From the NCBI RefSeq assembly GCF_003344785.1, contig NZ_QPMK01000003.1:520049-584048 (forward strand): a DNA stretch of 64,000 bases, written 5' to 3'. The stretch is from Thalassococcus profundi (GTDB lineage: Bacteria > Pseudomonadota > Alphaproteobacteria > Rhodobacterales > Rhodobacteraceae). Below, piece by piece: positions 45,370 through 54,012 of the stretch (position 1 is its first letter; every line of letters begins with the position of its first letter). Both the position numbers and the translations under genes were made by a program. The notes below the pieces were generated by a model, which was given only the letters and a program-made list of their open reading frames with translations, did not search any database and was not told where the DNA came from.

Positions 45370-45940
45370 GTCTGTTCCCCCACGCCAGGCAACGGCGGAA
45401 AAGTTCTTTTCGGGCCCACGATCGGTGGTTTCGGTCCATGGTTGCGATCGAATTTTTCGGGGAAAGTATTTACTGCCATATACTTGGCGAAATTCTGGCG
45501 AAGTTGGCGCGCTAGGTGACGTCGGGATGAATCGGGGCAAGGTGATTTATCATGGAAACGAAGACCTGCAATTTCTGACAGGAGACAAAAACTTTTCAGC
45601 TCACTGCCGAAGTTTTTCTGAACCAATTCATTAATTTATTCCCGGAAAGTGATTAATTGGAAATTCATGTCTAGACCTGTAATTATTGGCAGATGAAATG
45701 CATCATCCGCCACCGTTGGGATCAGGTGACCCGGCATCGCGGTCACTTGCGCCGAACCTGACCTTCCTGCGCCAGAACGTCGCAGTCAGGCACGCCGATC
45801 CGGCTTGCCGCTGCCGTGACCCCATGGGAAGGGGCCCAAAAAGGGCGTCGGGTGTCGCAATCGAACGCGATGCTTTAACGTTCAGCCGGTAGCTGGGACC
45901 GAAAACCGCTATCCGGACGCGGGCAGAAAAGGAAAGACCG

Positions 45941-47209
45941 ATGTTCGAGGTTCTGAAAAGCTCTTGGGCGCTCTTGCTGGGCATGCTGATGCTGATGCTG
46001 GGCAACGGTCTGCAAAGCTCTCTGCTGGGTGTGCGCGGCGGCGAAGCGGGCTTTTCCGCGTTCCAGCTTTCCGTGGTGATGTCCTCCTATTTCGCCGGTT
46101 TCCTGCTTGCCTCGCGCATGACGCCCGAGCTCATTCGCCGGGTCGGCCACGTGCGCGTCTTCGCCGCCCTCGGCTCGTTCATCTCGGCGGTGCTGATCCT
46201 CTACCCGGCGTTTCCGAACCCGATCGTCTGGGCCATCGGGCGCGTCATCATCGGGTTCTGCTTCTGCGGCGTCTACGTGACCGCGGAATCCTGGCTCAAC
46301 AACTCGGCCAGCAACGAAAATCGCGGCCAGGCGCTGTCGCTCTACATGATCGTGCAGATGGTCGGCATCATCGCGGCACAGGCCATGCTGCTGATCCCGG
46401 ACACGTCGGGCTTTTTCCTCTTCGTGCTCGGGTCGGTGCTCGTGTCGGTTGCCTTCGCGCCGATCCTGCTGTCGATCAGCCCGACCCCGGCTTTCGAGAC
46501 CACCAAGCGGATGAGCCTGGCGCAACTCTTCCGGACCTCGCCGCTGGGCTGCGTGGGCATGTTCCTGCTGGGCGGCGTCTACGCGGCGCAGTTCGGCATG
46601 TCGGCGGTCTACGGCACCGCCGCGGGGCTGAGCCTGCAGCAGATCTCGATGTTCGTCGCGGCCTTCTACGTGGGCGCGCTGGTGCTGCAGTATCCGCTCG
46701 GCTTCCTTTCGGACCGCATGGACCGCCGCCGGCTCATCACCATCGTGGCGTTCCTGGGCGGGGCCTCGGCGGTCTTTGCCGTGGCCTTTTCGGCGAATTT
46801 CGTCGTGCTGCTTGTGTCGGCGTTCCTGATCGGCGGCATGGCCAACCCGCTTTATTCGCTGCTCATCGCCTATACCAACGACTTTCTCGGACACGAGGAC
46901 ATGGCCAGCGCCTCTGCGGGGATGCTCTTCATCAACGGGCTGGGCGCCATCACCGGGCCGCTGATCATCGGCTGGGTCATGGACACCGTCGGGCCGCAGG
47001 GCTTCTTCATCCTGATCGCGGTGCTGCTGCTGCTGCTCACCGCCTACGGCCTCTGGCGGATGACCCGGCGGCCCGCGCCGACCGTCGACGAGACCGGCAG
47101 GTTCGCCCCGATCAGCCAGGCCAGCTCTCCGGTCTTCATGGAAGTGGCCCAGGAATACGCCATCGAAGCGGCGGAATCCGCCGATCAGCCCAAAGACACG
47201 GCGGCGTGA
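45941..47209 (+). CDS. MFS transporter
   Basis: A 422-residue major facilitator protein with 12 helices (LLLGMLMLMLGNGLQSSLLG opens the first), charged loop signature FLSDRMDRRRLITIVAFLGG after helix 8 and a polar C-terminal tail of about 45 residues (VDETGRFAPISQASS and beyond). It resembles the YcaD-like group of unknown substrate. AAAGGAAAG lies before the ATG. Upstream is the AT-rich island. Confidence 0.87.
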   Translation: MFEVLKSSWALLLGMLMLMLGNGLQSSLLGVRGGEAGFSAFQLSVVMSSYFAGFLLASRMTPELIRRVGHVRVFAALGSFISAVLILYPAFPNPIVWAIGRVIIGFCFCGVYVTAESWLNNSASNENRGQALSLYMIVQMVGIIAAQAMLLIPDTSGFFLFVLGSVLVSVAFAPILLSISPTPAFETTKRMSLAQLFRTSPLGCVGMFLLGGVYAAQFGMSAVYGTAAGLSLQQISMFVAAFYVGALVLQYPLGFLSDRMDRRRLITIVAFLGGASAVFAVAFSANFVVLLVSAFLIGGMANPLYSLLIAYTNDFLGHEDMASASAGMLFINGLGAITGPLIIGWVMDTVGPQGFFILIAVLLLLLTAYGLWRMTRRPAPTVDETGRFAPISQASSPVFMEVAQEYAIEAAESADQPKDTAA

Positions 47210-47329
47210 ATGGAACCGCGCGGAAAACGCGCATATGTCGATTTGACACCAAATGTTACTGGAGAAATGACGGTGGGTTTCGTTAATTTTTTACAAACAT
47301 ATGCTGGCGATGTGAGAGGAGACACGTCC

Positions 47330-47902
47330 ATGCCCGGACCCGAGGATATTCTGAGCTTCTGGCTCGACGAGGTCGGTCCCTCGGACTGGTATACCTCGGA
47401 CCCGGCGCTCGACGCCCGGATCCGCGACCGGTTCGAAGCCACCTGGCACGGTGCGATGGAGGGGCGCTACGCGCTCTGGCTCACCTATCCCAGCGGCGCG
47501 CTGGCCTATATCATCCTGGTCGACCAGTTCTCCCGAAACATGTTCCGCGGCGAGGCGCGCAGCTTTTCCTCGGACGCGGTGGCGCTCGCGGCGGCCAAGC
47601 AGGCCATCGCCCGCGGCTGGGACCTCAGGATCGACCCGCCGGCGCGGCAATTCTTCTACCTGCCGCTGATGCATTCGGAAAACCTCTGCGACCAGGACCG
47701 CTGCGTACGGCTGATGAACGAACGGCTGAGCGGCACCGACAACCTGCTGCACGCCAAGGCGCATCGCGAGGAAATCCGCCTTTTCGGCCGCTTTCCGGCC
47801 CGCAACACGGCGCTCGACCGGCGCAGCACCGGTCCCGAGATCGCCTATGTGGAAAACGGCGGCTACGGCAAGACCCTGCGCGCCCTGCAGGAACCGGCCT
47901 GA
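47330..47902 (+). CDS. DUF924 family protein
   Basis: A 190-residue protein of the DUF924 family: ILSFWLDEVGPSDWY at the start, LVDQFSRNMFRG in the middle and FFYLPLMHSENLCDQDRCV, all three typical blocks. The fold is helical TPR-like; function unknown. GAGAGGAG lies 8 bases before the ATG at 47330. The open frame upstream, from 47210, is not conserved. A TTGACA box at 47243-47248 could be its -35, but no good -10 is seen. Confidence 0.85.
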   Translation: MPGPEDILSFWLDEVGPSDWYTSDPALDARIRDRFEATWHGAMEGRYALWLTYPSGALAYIILVDQFSRNMFRGEARSFSSDAVALAAAKQAIARGWDLRIDPPARQFFYLPLMHSENLCDQDRCVRLMNERLSGTDNLLHAKAHREEIRLFGRFPARNTALDRRSTGPEIAYVENGGYGKTLRALQEPA

Positions 47903-47981
47903 TCCCGGGTCAGCCGGCTGATATTGCTGCCTTCCCGGCGATGGTCTAGCGTCGACCAGACCGACCGGGGAGGGGCAGGGC

Positions 47982-49373
47982 ATGGCATCCGAAAATTTCG
48001 ACATGATCGTGATCGGCGCGGGGCCGGGCGGCTATGTCGCCGCCATTCGCGGCGCGCAGCTTGGGCTCAGGGTCGCCGTGGTCGAACGCGAGCACCTGGG
48101 CGGCATCTGCCTCAACTGGGGCTGCATTCCCACCAAGGCGATGCTGCGCTCTGCCGAGGTCTTTCACCTCATGCAGCGGGCCGGCGACTTTGGCCTGCGC
48201 GCCGGGGACATCAGCTTTGACCTCGACCGCGTGGTGGCGCGGTCGCGCGACGTGGCGGGCCAGCTGACCGCCGGTGTGGGCCATCTGCTGAAGAAGAACA
48301 AGATTACCGTCGTCATGGGCACCGCACATCTGCCCGAACCGGGCCGGGTTTCGGTGCGCGGCGACGCTGGCACGCGCGACCTTGCCGCGCCGGACATCGT
48401 GCTCGCCACCGGCGCCCGCGCCCGGTCGCTGCCGGGGCTGGAGCCGGACGGCGACCTGATCTGGAGCTACAAGCACGCGCTGCGCCCGACCCGGATGCCC
48501 AAGGATCTGCTGGTCGTGGGCTCGGGTGCCATCGGCATCGAATTCGCCAGCTTCTTCAACACGCTGGGCGCGAAAACGACGGTGGTCGAGGTCATGGACC
48601 GCATCCTGCCGGTCGAGGATGAAGAGATCAGCACCCTGGCTCGCAAGGCGTTCGAAAAGCAGGGCATGACGGTGCTGGAAAGTACGCGGGTCACGCTGTC
48701 GCGGAACGGCGGAAAGATGACGGCGGAGTTCGAGAAGGATGGCAAGTCGACGAGCGGCACCTTCGATACGGTGATCTCTGCCGTGGGCATCGTCGGCAAT
48801 GTCGAGGATCTGGGGCTTGAAGACCTCGGCGTCCGGGTCGAAAAGACCCACGTGGTCACAGACGCGCAGGGCCGCACAGGCGTGCCCGGCCTCTACGCCA
48901 TCGGCGATGTCGCGGGCGCCCCCTGGCTGGCGCACAAGGCCAGCCACGAAGGCGTCATGGTCGCCGAGCTGATCGCCGGCGGCGCGCCGCACGCGGTCGA
49001 TCCCGGCAGCATCGCGGGCTGCACCTACTGCCATCCGCAGATCGCCAGCGTCGGTCTGACCGAGGCACAGGCCCGCGCCGCCGGGCACGAGATAAGGGTC
49101 GGGCGGTTTCCCTTCATCGGCAATGGCAAGGCCATCGCGCTCGGCGAACCCGAGGGGCTGATCAAGACCGTTTTCGACGCGACGACCGGCGCGCTGCTGG
49201 GCGCCCACATGATCGGGGCGGAGGTGACAGAGCTGATCCAAGGATACGTGGTGGGCCGCCAGCTCGAAACCACCGAAGCGGAGCTGATGCAGACGGTCTT
49301 TCCGCATCCCACCCTGTCCGAGATGATGCATGAATCGGTGTTGCACGCCTGGGGCCGCGCGATCCATTTCTGA
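47982..49373 (+). CDS. lpdA: Dihydrolipoyl dehydrogenase
   Basis: E3 component of 2-oxo acid dehydrogenase complexes; reoxidises dihydrolipoamide with NAD. The 463-residue flavoprotein shows FAD motif GAGPGGYVAA, redox-active cysteines in GICLNWGCIPTKA (about residues 42-47), NAD-binding VVGSGAIGIEFASFF and the catalytic HPTLSE near the C-terminus. No E1/E2 genes are adjacent, so it may be a second or separately located E3. A repeat A copy follows about 85 bases after the stop. Confidence 0.95.
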   Translation: MASENFDMIVIGAGPGGYVAAIRGAQLGLRVAVVEREHLGGICLNWGCIPTKAMLRSAEVFHLMQRAGDFGLRAGDISFDLDRVVARSRDVAGQLTAGVGHLLKKNKITVVMGTAHLPEPGRVSVRGDAGTRDLAAPDIVLATGARARSLPGLEPDGDLIWSYKHALRPTRMPKDLLVVGSGAIGIEFASFFNTLGAKTTVVEVMDRILPVEDEEISTLARKAFEKQGMTVLESTRVTLSRNGGKMTAEFEKDGKSTSGTFDTVISAVGIVGNVEDLGLEDLGVRVEKTHVVTDAQGRTGVPGLYAIGDVAGAPWLAHKASHEGVMVAELIAGGAPHAVDPGSIAGCTYCHPQIASVGLTEAQARAAGHEIRVGRFPFIGNGKAIALGEPEGLIKTVFDATTGALLGAHMIGAEVTELIQGYVVGRQLETTEAELMQTVFPHPTLSEMMHESVLHAWGRAIHF

Positions 49374-49457
49374 CACGACCGCGTCCCGCGGACGGCCCGA
49401 GGTCCGTGACTGCAGAGCCGCCCAGGATCGAACGCGCCACGCCCGCTCCGATCCCGG

Positions 49458-49520
49458 CTTCATCTTGCCGATAAACTCCAGAGAGCACGAGAGACAGCGT
49501 CTCTCGTATCGCGCAGCGAT
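49458..49520 (-). repeat. Repeat A copy 3
   Basis: Read on the minus strand: hairpin 1 is ATCGC-TGC-GCGAT, replaced relative to copies 1 and 2 but still self-complementary, then the 50-base constant part (hairpin 2 and tail ending GATGAAG). It lies between the convergent lpdA gene and a small unknown gene. Confidence 0.92.
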
Positions 49521-49573
49521 TCTGACCAGTTTCGCCGGACTTCGAAACTGACGCACCTGTCTGAGAACCCTTG

Positions 49574-49804
49574 CTAGTCGTTCAGATCCCTGGCCTGACC
49601 GTCCAGCCGCTTGCGGATGAAGGCGCGCGCGCGACGTTCGGCCATGCGCACGCGGATCGAGGTCAGGAACGCCTCTTCCAGCGTCGTCGAGGAGGCGGCC
49701 AGTTCCTTGGCCACTTCCATGTAGAACCGGTCGTCGCCCAATTCCTTCATGGCCTTGAAGGTGTCTTCGGCCAGTTTGTCCGCGAGCTCGTTGACGAACG
49801 ACAT
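49574..49804 (-). CDS. Conserved hypothetical small helical protein
   Basis: A 76-residue protein, MSFVNELADKLAEDTFKAMK at the start and ARAFIRKRLDGQARDLND at the end, predicted to be all-helical and charged, with no membrane segment. No known family recognised. Its position 19 bases after the alpha/beta hydrolase gene indicates a shared transcript. Length and clean start (ATCGCACCG...ATG with weak purines) are consistent with a real gene; coding pattern is regular. Confidence 0.65.
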   Translation of the reverse strand: MSFVNELADKLAEDTFKAMKELGDDRFYMEVAKELAASSTTLEEAFLTSIRVRMAERRARAFIRKRLDGQARDLND

Positions 49805-49823
49805 CGGTGCGATCCTTTCCGCT

Positions 49824-50477
49824 TCAGCGGCTTTGTTCGGTCAGCCGGCGTTTGACGTAGTCGGTCACGGTGCCGATCATCGGCTCCATGTAGGGCTCTT
49901 CGAAGAAATGCCCCGACCCGTCGATCTGCTCGTGGGTGATGGTGATGCCCTTCTGTTCCTTGAGCTTGCCCACCAGCGCGCGGGTGTCCGCGGGCGGAGC
50001 CACGCGGTCGTTGCTGCCGTTGAGGATCAGGCCCGAGGACGGGCAGGGGGCCAGGAAGGAAAAGTCGTACATGTTGGCCGGCGGGCTGACCGAGACGAAG
50101 CCGGTGATCTCGGGCCGCCGCATCAAAAGCTGCATGCCGATCCAGGCGCCGAAGGAAAAGCCCGCCACCCAGCAATGCTTGGAGTTGTTGTTCATCGACT
50201 GCAGGTAGTCGAGCGCCGAAGCCGCATCCGACAGCTCGCCGACGCCCTGATCGTATTCTCCCTGGCTGCGGCCGACGCCGCGGAAATTGAACCGCAGCAC
50301 GGTGAAGCCCATGTTGTAGAAGGCATAGTGCAGGTTGTAGACGACCTTGTTGTTCATCGTCCCGCCGAATTGCGGATGCGGGTGCAGGACGATGGCGATC
50401 GGGGCATCGCGGTCTTTCTGCGGATGGTAGCGGCCTTCCAGACGGCCTTCGGGTCCGGGAAAAATCACCTCGGGCAT
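49824..50477 (-). CDS. Alpha/beta hydrolase of the YqiA/dienelactone-hydrolase-like type
   Basis: A 217-residue alpha/beta hydrolase: VLHPHPQFGGTMNNKVVYNL near the N-terminus, RFNFRGVGRSQG, nucleophile in AGFSFGAWIG (about residue 105), acid in NGSNDRVAP and histidine in GSGHFFEEP. Substrate unknown; members are often annotated as CocE/esterase-like. ATG at 50477 is used (MPEVIFPG); nine residues upstream are open but unconserved. It diverges from iscR, so its promoter shares the same 165-base gap. Confidence 0.83.
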   Translation of the reverse strand: MPEVIFPGPEGRLEGRYHPQKDRDAPIAIVLHPHPQFGGTMNNKVVYNLHYAFYNMGFTVLRFNFRGVGRSQGEYDQGVGELSDAASALDYLQSMNNNSKHCWVAGFSFGAWIGMQLLMRRPEITGFVSVSPPANMYDFSFLAPCPSSGLILNGSNDRVAPPADTRALVGKLKEQKGITITHEQIDGSGHFFEEPYMEPMIGTVTDYVKRRLTEQSR

Positions 50478-50515
50478 AAACGGGCGGACTCCTTGCCGGT
50501 GCATGTCGCCAATTC

Positions 50516-50552
50516 TTGACGAATTCGCTTGGGCACCTTAGAACGGTTCTAA
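50516..50552 (+). promoter_or_regulatory. iscR promoter with overlapping Irr-type palindrome
   Basis: A -35 TTGACG (50516-50521) and -10 TAGAAC (50539-50544) are 17 bases apart. A 15-base palindrome at 50538-50552 with arms TTAGAAC and GTTCTAA around one G covers the -10 box. TTAGAA-N3-TTCTAA is the form reported for Irr (iron control element) sites in alphaproteobacteria. The start of iscR is 90 bases downstream. Repression by iron-regulated Irr is therefore a plausible inference; iron-related control of suf operons is known in Rhodobacter relatives. Confidence 0.6.
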
Positions 50553-50642
50553 TTCCGGATCGCTCCGGCTGCGCATCCGTGGCAGATAAGCGCAGAAGTC
50601 GACGAGGTCAATCGGTCGTGACGCGGCCGGCGGGGGTGTGTG

Positions 50643-51119
50643 GTGAAGCTGAGTACCAAGGGACGATACGCGATGGTGGCGCTGGTGGACATCGCGCTGC
50701 AGCCTGCGGGCGATCTCGTGACGCTGGGCGACATCGCGCGGCGGCAGGACGTGTCGCTGCCCTATCTCGAACAGCTGTTCGTCAAGCTGCGCCGCGCCAA
50801 GCTGGTCGCGTCGGTGCGCGGTCCGGGCGGCGGCTACCGCCTGGCGCGGCCCGCGAGCGACATCAAGGTGGTGGATATCCTCGCCGCGGTGGACGAGACG
50901 GTGGACGCCATGCACAAGGGCGCCGGTGCCTCGGGTGCGCTGTCGGGAAGCCGCGCGCAGTCGCTGTCGAACCGGCTGTGGGAGGGCTTGAGCGCCCATG
51001 TCTACGTCTTCCTGCACCAGACGCGGCTGTCGGACGTGGTGGGCAACGACCTCGCGCCCTGTCCGGCGGTGCCGAATCTCTTCCCGGTGGTCGACGATCC
51101 GCTGGAGGCCGAGGCATGA
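50643..51119 (+). CDS. iscR: Rrf2 family transcriptional regulator IscR, single-cysteine type
   Basis: A 158-residue Rrf2 regulator of Fe-S assembly genes: winged-helix N-terminus KLSTKGRYAMVALVDIA, and recognition region RGPGGGYRLARP. E. coli IscR holds its cluster with three cysteines near residues 92-104; this protein has only one Cys (residue 140, in LAPCPAVP). Single-cysteine IscR is described for Rhodobacter sphaeroides, so this is a lineage feature. GTG at 50643 gives KLSTKGRY as usual; a GTG at 50640 would add one residue. First gene of the suf operon; it may autoregulate. Confidence 0.9.
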   Translation: MKLSTKGRYAMVALVDIALQPAGDLVTLGDIARRQDVSLPYLEQLFVKLRRAKLVASVRGPGGGYRLARPASDIKVVDILAAVDETVDAMHKGAGASGALSGSRAQSLSNRLWEGLSAHVYVFLHQTRLSDVVGNDLAPCPAVPNLFPVVDDPLEAEA

Positions 51120-51121
51120 AG

Positions 51122-51184
51122 ATCGCTGCGCGATACGAGAGACGCTGTCTCTCGTGCTCTCTGGAGTTTATCGGCAAGATGAAG
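51122..51184 (+). repeat. Repeat A copy 4, inside the suf operon
   Basis: Hairpin 1 ATCGC-TGC-GCGAT (51122-51134), hairpin 2 with arms ACGAGAGAC/GTCTCTCGT, and tail ending GAAG at 51184. It starts 3 bases after the iscR stop and ends in GAAGGAG, which is the ribosome-binding site for the cysteine desulfurase gene 8 bases on. The insertion therefore sits exactly between two operon genes. Confidence 0.92.
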
Positions 51185-51195
51185 GAGCGACATCG

Positions 51196-52239
51196 GTGAG
51201 CCGGGTCTACCTTGATCATAACGCCACGATGCCCTTGAGGGTCGAGGCGCGGGCGGCGATGATCGCGGCAATGGACCAGGTGGGCAATCCGTCCTCCGTG
51301 CATGGCGAGGGCCGCGCAGCCAAGGCGCTGGTGGAGCGGGCGCGGGCGCAGGTCGCCGCGGCCTTTGGCGCCGATGGGGCGGACGTGGTGTTCGTGTCGG
51401 GCGCGACCGAAGCGGCGGCGTTGGCCTGTGCCGGGCAGGACCTGTCGGGCGCCGGCATCGAGCACGACGCGGTGGCGGCCTGGGTAACGGCGGATCTGCC
51501 GGTATCGGCCGACGGGCTGGTCGAGGTCAGCGATCCCGGGCGGTCGGTGTTGCAGGCCGCGAATTCCGAAACCGGCGTGGTGCAGGATTTGCCGCCGGGC
51601 CTGTGGGCCGTGGATGCGACGCAGGCATTCGGGCGTCTGCCGGTGGCCTTCAACTGGATGGGGTGCCGCATGGCCTTCGTGTCGGCGCACAAGCTGGGCG
51701 GGCCCAAGGGCGTGGGCGCGCTGGTGATGCGGCGCGGCACCGACATCCCGGCGCAGATCAGGGGCGGCGGACAGGAGATGGGCCGCCGTTCGGGCACCGA
51801 GAACGTGATCGGCATCGCCGGGTTCGGCGCCGCGGCCGAGGCGGCGGCGCGCGATCTGGACGACGGCATCTGGGCGCGGGTCGAAAAACTTAGAAACATT
51901 CTAGAATCCGCTCTTGAGGCTGGGGCGAAAGAGACTATTTTCGTTGGGAAATCGGGCAGTCGTCTGCCCAACACCTCATGCCTGATCACGCCCGGCTGGA
52001 AGGGCGAGACGCAGGTGATGCAGATGGATCTTGCCGGCTTTGCGATCAGCGCGGGCAGCGCCTGCTCCAGCGGCAAGGTGCGTGCCAGCCGGGTGCTGCA
52101 GGCCATGGGCCACGACGAGATCGCCGCCAGCAGCGCCATCCGCGTCAGTCTGGGGCCGGAGACGACAGAGAGCGACGTGTTGCGTTTTGCCGAAACCTGG
52201 CTGAGACAGCACGCGAAATTCCGCGCGCGCGCCGCGTGA
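51196..52239 (+). CDS. Cysteine desulfurase, NifS/IscS type
   Basis: A 347-residue PLP enzyme that mobilises sulfur from cysteine for Fe-S clusters. [10 protein letters not shown] opens it; the PLP lysine lies in [10 protein letters not shown] and the catalytic cysteine in [14 protein letters not shown], on the long loop typical of group I enzymes. It starts at a GTG whose GAAGGAG comes from the repeat. A patch at about 51885-51960 (residues 230-255) has low GC and rare codons such as AGA and CTA. A second desulfurase (sufS) ends the operon, so the operon encodes both types. Confidence 0.92.
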   Translation: MSRVYLDHNATMPLRVEARAAMIAAMDQVGNPSSVHGEGRAAKALVERARAQVAAAFGADGADVVFVSGATEAAALACAGQDLSGAGIEHDAVAAWVTADLPVSADGLVEVSDPGRSVLQAANSETGVVQDLPPGLWAVDATQAFGRLPVAFNWMGCRMAFVSAHKLGGPKGVGALVMRRGTDIPAQIRGGGQEMGRRSGTENVIGIAGFGAAAEAAARDLDDGIWARVEKLRNILESALEAGAKETIFVGKSGSRLPNTSCLITPGWKGETQVMQMDLAGFAISAGSACSSGKVRASRVLQAMGHDEIAASSAIRVSLGPETTESDVLRFAETWLRQHAKFRARAA

Positions 52240-52262
52240 CAGAACATCAAGAGGGGGCCGAG

Positions 52263-53807
52263 ATGGCAGCTTTGGACAACGTCAAGGACCAGCCGAACGT
52301 CAAGGAAGGCGTCGATCAGGATACGGTGGACAAGGTCCAGCAGGTCGGCGGCAAGTACAAGTACGGCTGGAACACCGACATCGAGATGGACTATGCGCCG
52401 AAGGGCCTGACGCCCGACATCGTGCGGCTGATCTCGGAAAAGAACGAAGAGCCGGAGTGGATGACGGAATGGCGGCTGGCGGCCTACGAGCGCTGGCTGC
52501 AGAAGGAAGAGCCCGACTGGGCCATGGTCGATTATCCGCAGATCGATTTCCAGGACCAGTACTACTATGCCCGTCCCAAGAGCATGGCGGAAAAGCCCAA
52601 GTCGCTGGACGACGTCGATCCGAAACTGCTCGAGACCTACAAGAAGCTCGGCATTCCGCTGAAGGAGCAGATGGTCCTGGCCGGGGTCGAAGGCGCCGGA
52701 GAGACGCCCGCCGAGGGCAAGGAAGAGCGCAAGGTCGCGGTCGATGCGGTCTTCGATTCCGTCTCTGTCGGCACGACCTTCCAGAAGGAACTTGAGAAGG
52801 CCGGCGTGATCTTCTGCTCGATCTCCGAGGCGATCCGCGAACATCCGGAACTGGTGAAGAAATACCTCGGCAGCGTCGTGCCGGTGAGCGACAACTTCTA
52901 CGCGACGCTCAATTCGGCGGTCTTTTCGGACGGGTCGTTCGTCTACATCCCGCCGGGCGTGCGCTGCCCGATGGAGCTGTCGACCTATTTCCGCATCAAT
53001 GCCGAGAATACCGGCCAGTTCGAACGCACGCTGATCATCGCCGACAAGGGGTCCTACGTCAGCTACCTCGAAGGCTGCACCGCGCCGCAGCGCGACACCA
53101 GCCAGCTGCACGCGGCGGTGGTCGAGATCATCGTCGAGGAAGACGCGGAGGTGAAATATTCCACGGTGCAGAACTGGTATCCCGGCGACGAGAACGGCAA
53201 GGGCGGCATCTACAACTTCGTCACCAAGCGCGCCGATTGCCGCGGCGACCGGGCCAAGGTGATGTGGACGCAGGTGGAAACAGGCTCTGCCGTGACCTGG
53301 AAGTATCCCAGCTGCATCCTGCGCGGCGACGACAGCCAGGGCGAGTTCTACTCGATCGCCATCACCAACAACCACCAGCAGGCCGATACCGGCACCAAGA
53401 TGATCCACCTGGGCAAGCGCACCAAGTCGCGCATCGTCTCCAAGGGGATCAGCGCGGGGGTGGCGCAGAACACCTATCGCGGCCTGGTGTCGATGCATCC
53501 CAAGGCCAAGGACAGCCGCAACTACACCCAGTGCGACAGCCTGCTCATCGGCGACAAATGCGGGGCGCACACGGTGCCCTACATCGAGGTCAAGAACAAC
53601 TCGAGCCGGGTGGAGCACGAGGCCACGACCTCCAAGGTCGACGACGACCAGATGTTCTACTGCCGCCAGCGCGGCATGGACGAGGAGGAAGCGGTGGCGC
53701 TGATCGTCAACGGCTTTGCCAAGGAAGTGCTGCAGGCGCTGCCGATGGAGTTTGCCATGGAGGCGCAGGCGCTGGTCGCGATCTCTCTCGAAGGGTCGGT
53801 CGGCTAA
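52263..53807 (+). CDS. sufB: Fe-S cluster assembly scaffold SufB
   Basis: SufB, with SufC and SufD, forms the SufBC2D scaffold. The 514-residue protein shows [17 protein letters not shown] near the N-terminus, [20 protein letters not shown] and the C-terminal [19 protein letters not shown], standard SufB blocks. The cysteines and the C-terminal Arg/Glu region used for scaffold function are present. 23 bases separate it from the desulfurase. Length is slightly above E. coli SufB, as usual in alphaproteobacteria. Confidence 0.96.
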   Translation: MAALDNVKDQPNVKEGVDQDTVDKVQQVGGKYKYGWNTDIEMDYAPKGLTPDIVRLISEKNEEPEWMTEWRLAAYERWLQKEEPDWAMVDYPQIDFQDQYYYARPKSMAEKPKSLDDVDPKLLETYKKLGIPLKEQMVLAGVEGAGETPAEGKEERKVAVDAVFDSVSVGTTFQKELEKAGVIFCSISEAIREHPELVKKYLGSVVPVSDNFYATLNSAVFSDGSFVYIPPGVRCPMELSTYFRINAENTGQFERTLIIADKGSYVSYLEGCTAPQRDTSQLHAAVVEIIVEEDAEVKYSTVQNWYPGDENGKGGIYNFVTKRADCRGDRAKVMWTQVETGSAVTWKYPSCILRGDDSQGEFYSIAITNNHQQADTGTKMIHLGKRTKSRIVSKGISAGVAQNTYRGLVSMHPKAKDSRNYTQCDSLLIGDKCGAHTVPYIEVKNNSSRVEHEATTSKVDDDQMFYCRQRGMDEEEAVALIVNGFAKEVLQALPMEFAMEAQALVAISLEGSVG

Positions 53808-53835
53808 GCGCCGCGCGCGGCCTTTGGGGGATGCC

Positions 53836-54012
53836 ATGGGAAAGCTCTTGCTGCTTCCGGCGCTGCTGACCGGCGTGTTCTGCGCCGGTTTCGCCGTGGT
53901 CGTGGACTTCGTGCTGGGCATGAAGGGGTTGGCGACCGTGGTCGGCATCTCCTTTGTGTCGGGCTTTCTTGGCAACTGCTTTGCGCAGATCGTGCTGGGG
54001 CGCGGCAAGTGA
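53836..54012 (+). CDS. Small two-helix membrane protein, unknown
   Basis: A 58-residue protein with two hydrophobic helices (LLLLPALLTGVFCAGFAVVV and LATVVGISFVSGFLGNCFAQ). No known family. GGGGGATG-type purines lie before the ATG at 53836 and its stop overlaps the next gene by one base, so it is a co-translated member of the suf operon. Its function in that context is not evident. Confidence 0.65.
   Translation: MGKLLLLPALLTGVFCAGFAVVVDFVLGMKGLATVVGISFVSGFLGNCFAQIVLGRGK

Larger units (their letters stand above)
45109..45940. other. AT-rich intergenic island upstream of the TadE-like gene
   Basis: 832 bases between divergent genes. From about 45130 to 45700 the composition falls to roughly half A/T or more, unlike the rest of the window. 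It contains a perfect CtrA box (45226-45240), a 9-base direct repeat TTAATTGTG at 45165-45173 and 45177-45185, and one small open frame with a possible ribosome-binding site (45226-45369, minus strand). The part nearer the MFS gene returns to high GC. No tRNA or known RNA was recognised. Confidence 0.7.

Noticed and set aside
45700..45940. Possible riboswitch or leader RNA before the MFS gene
   Set aside because: No conserved aptamer motif or terminator-antiterminator pair could be identified by eye.
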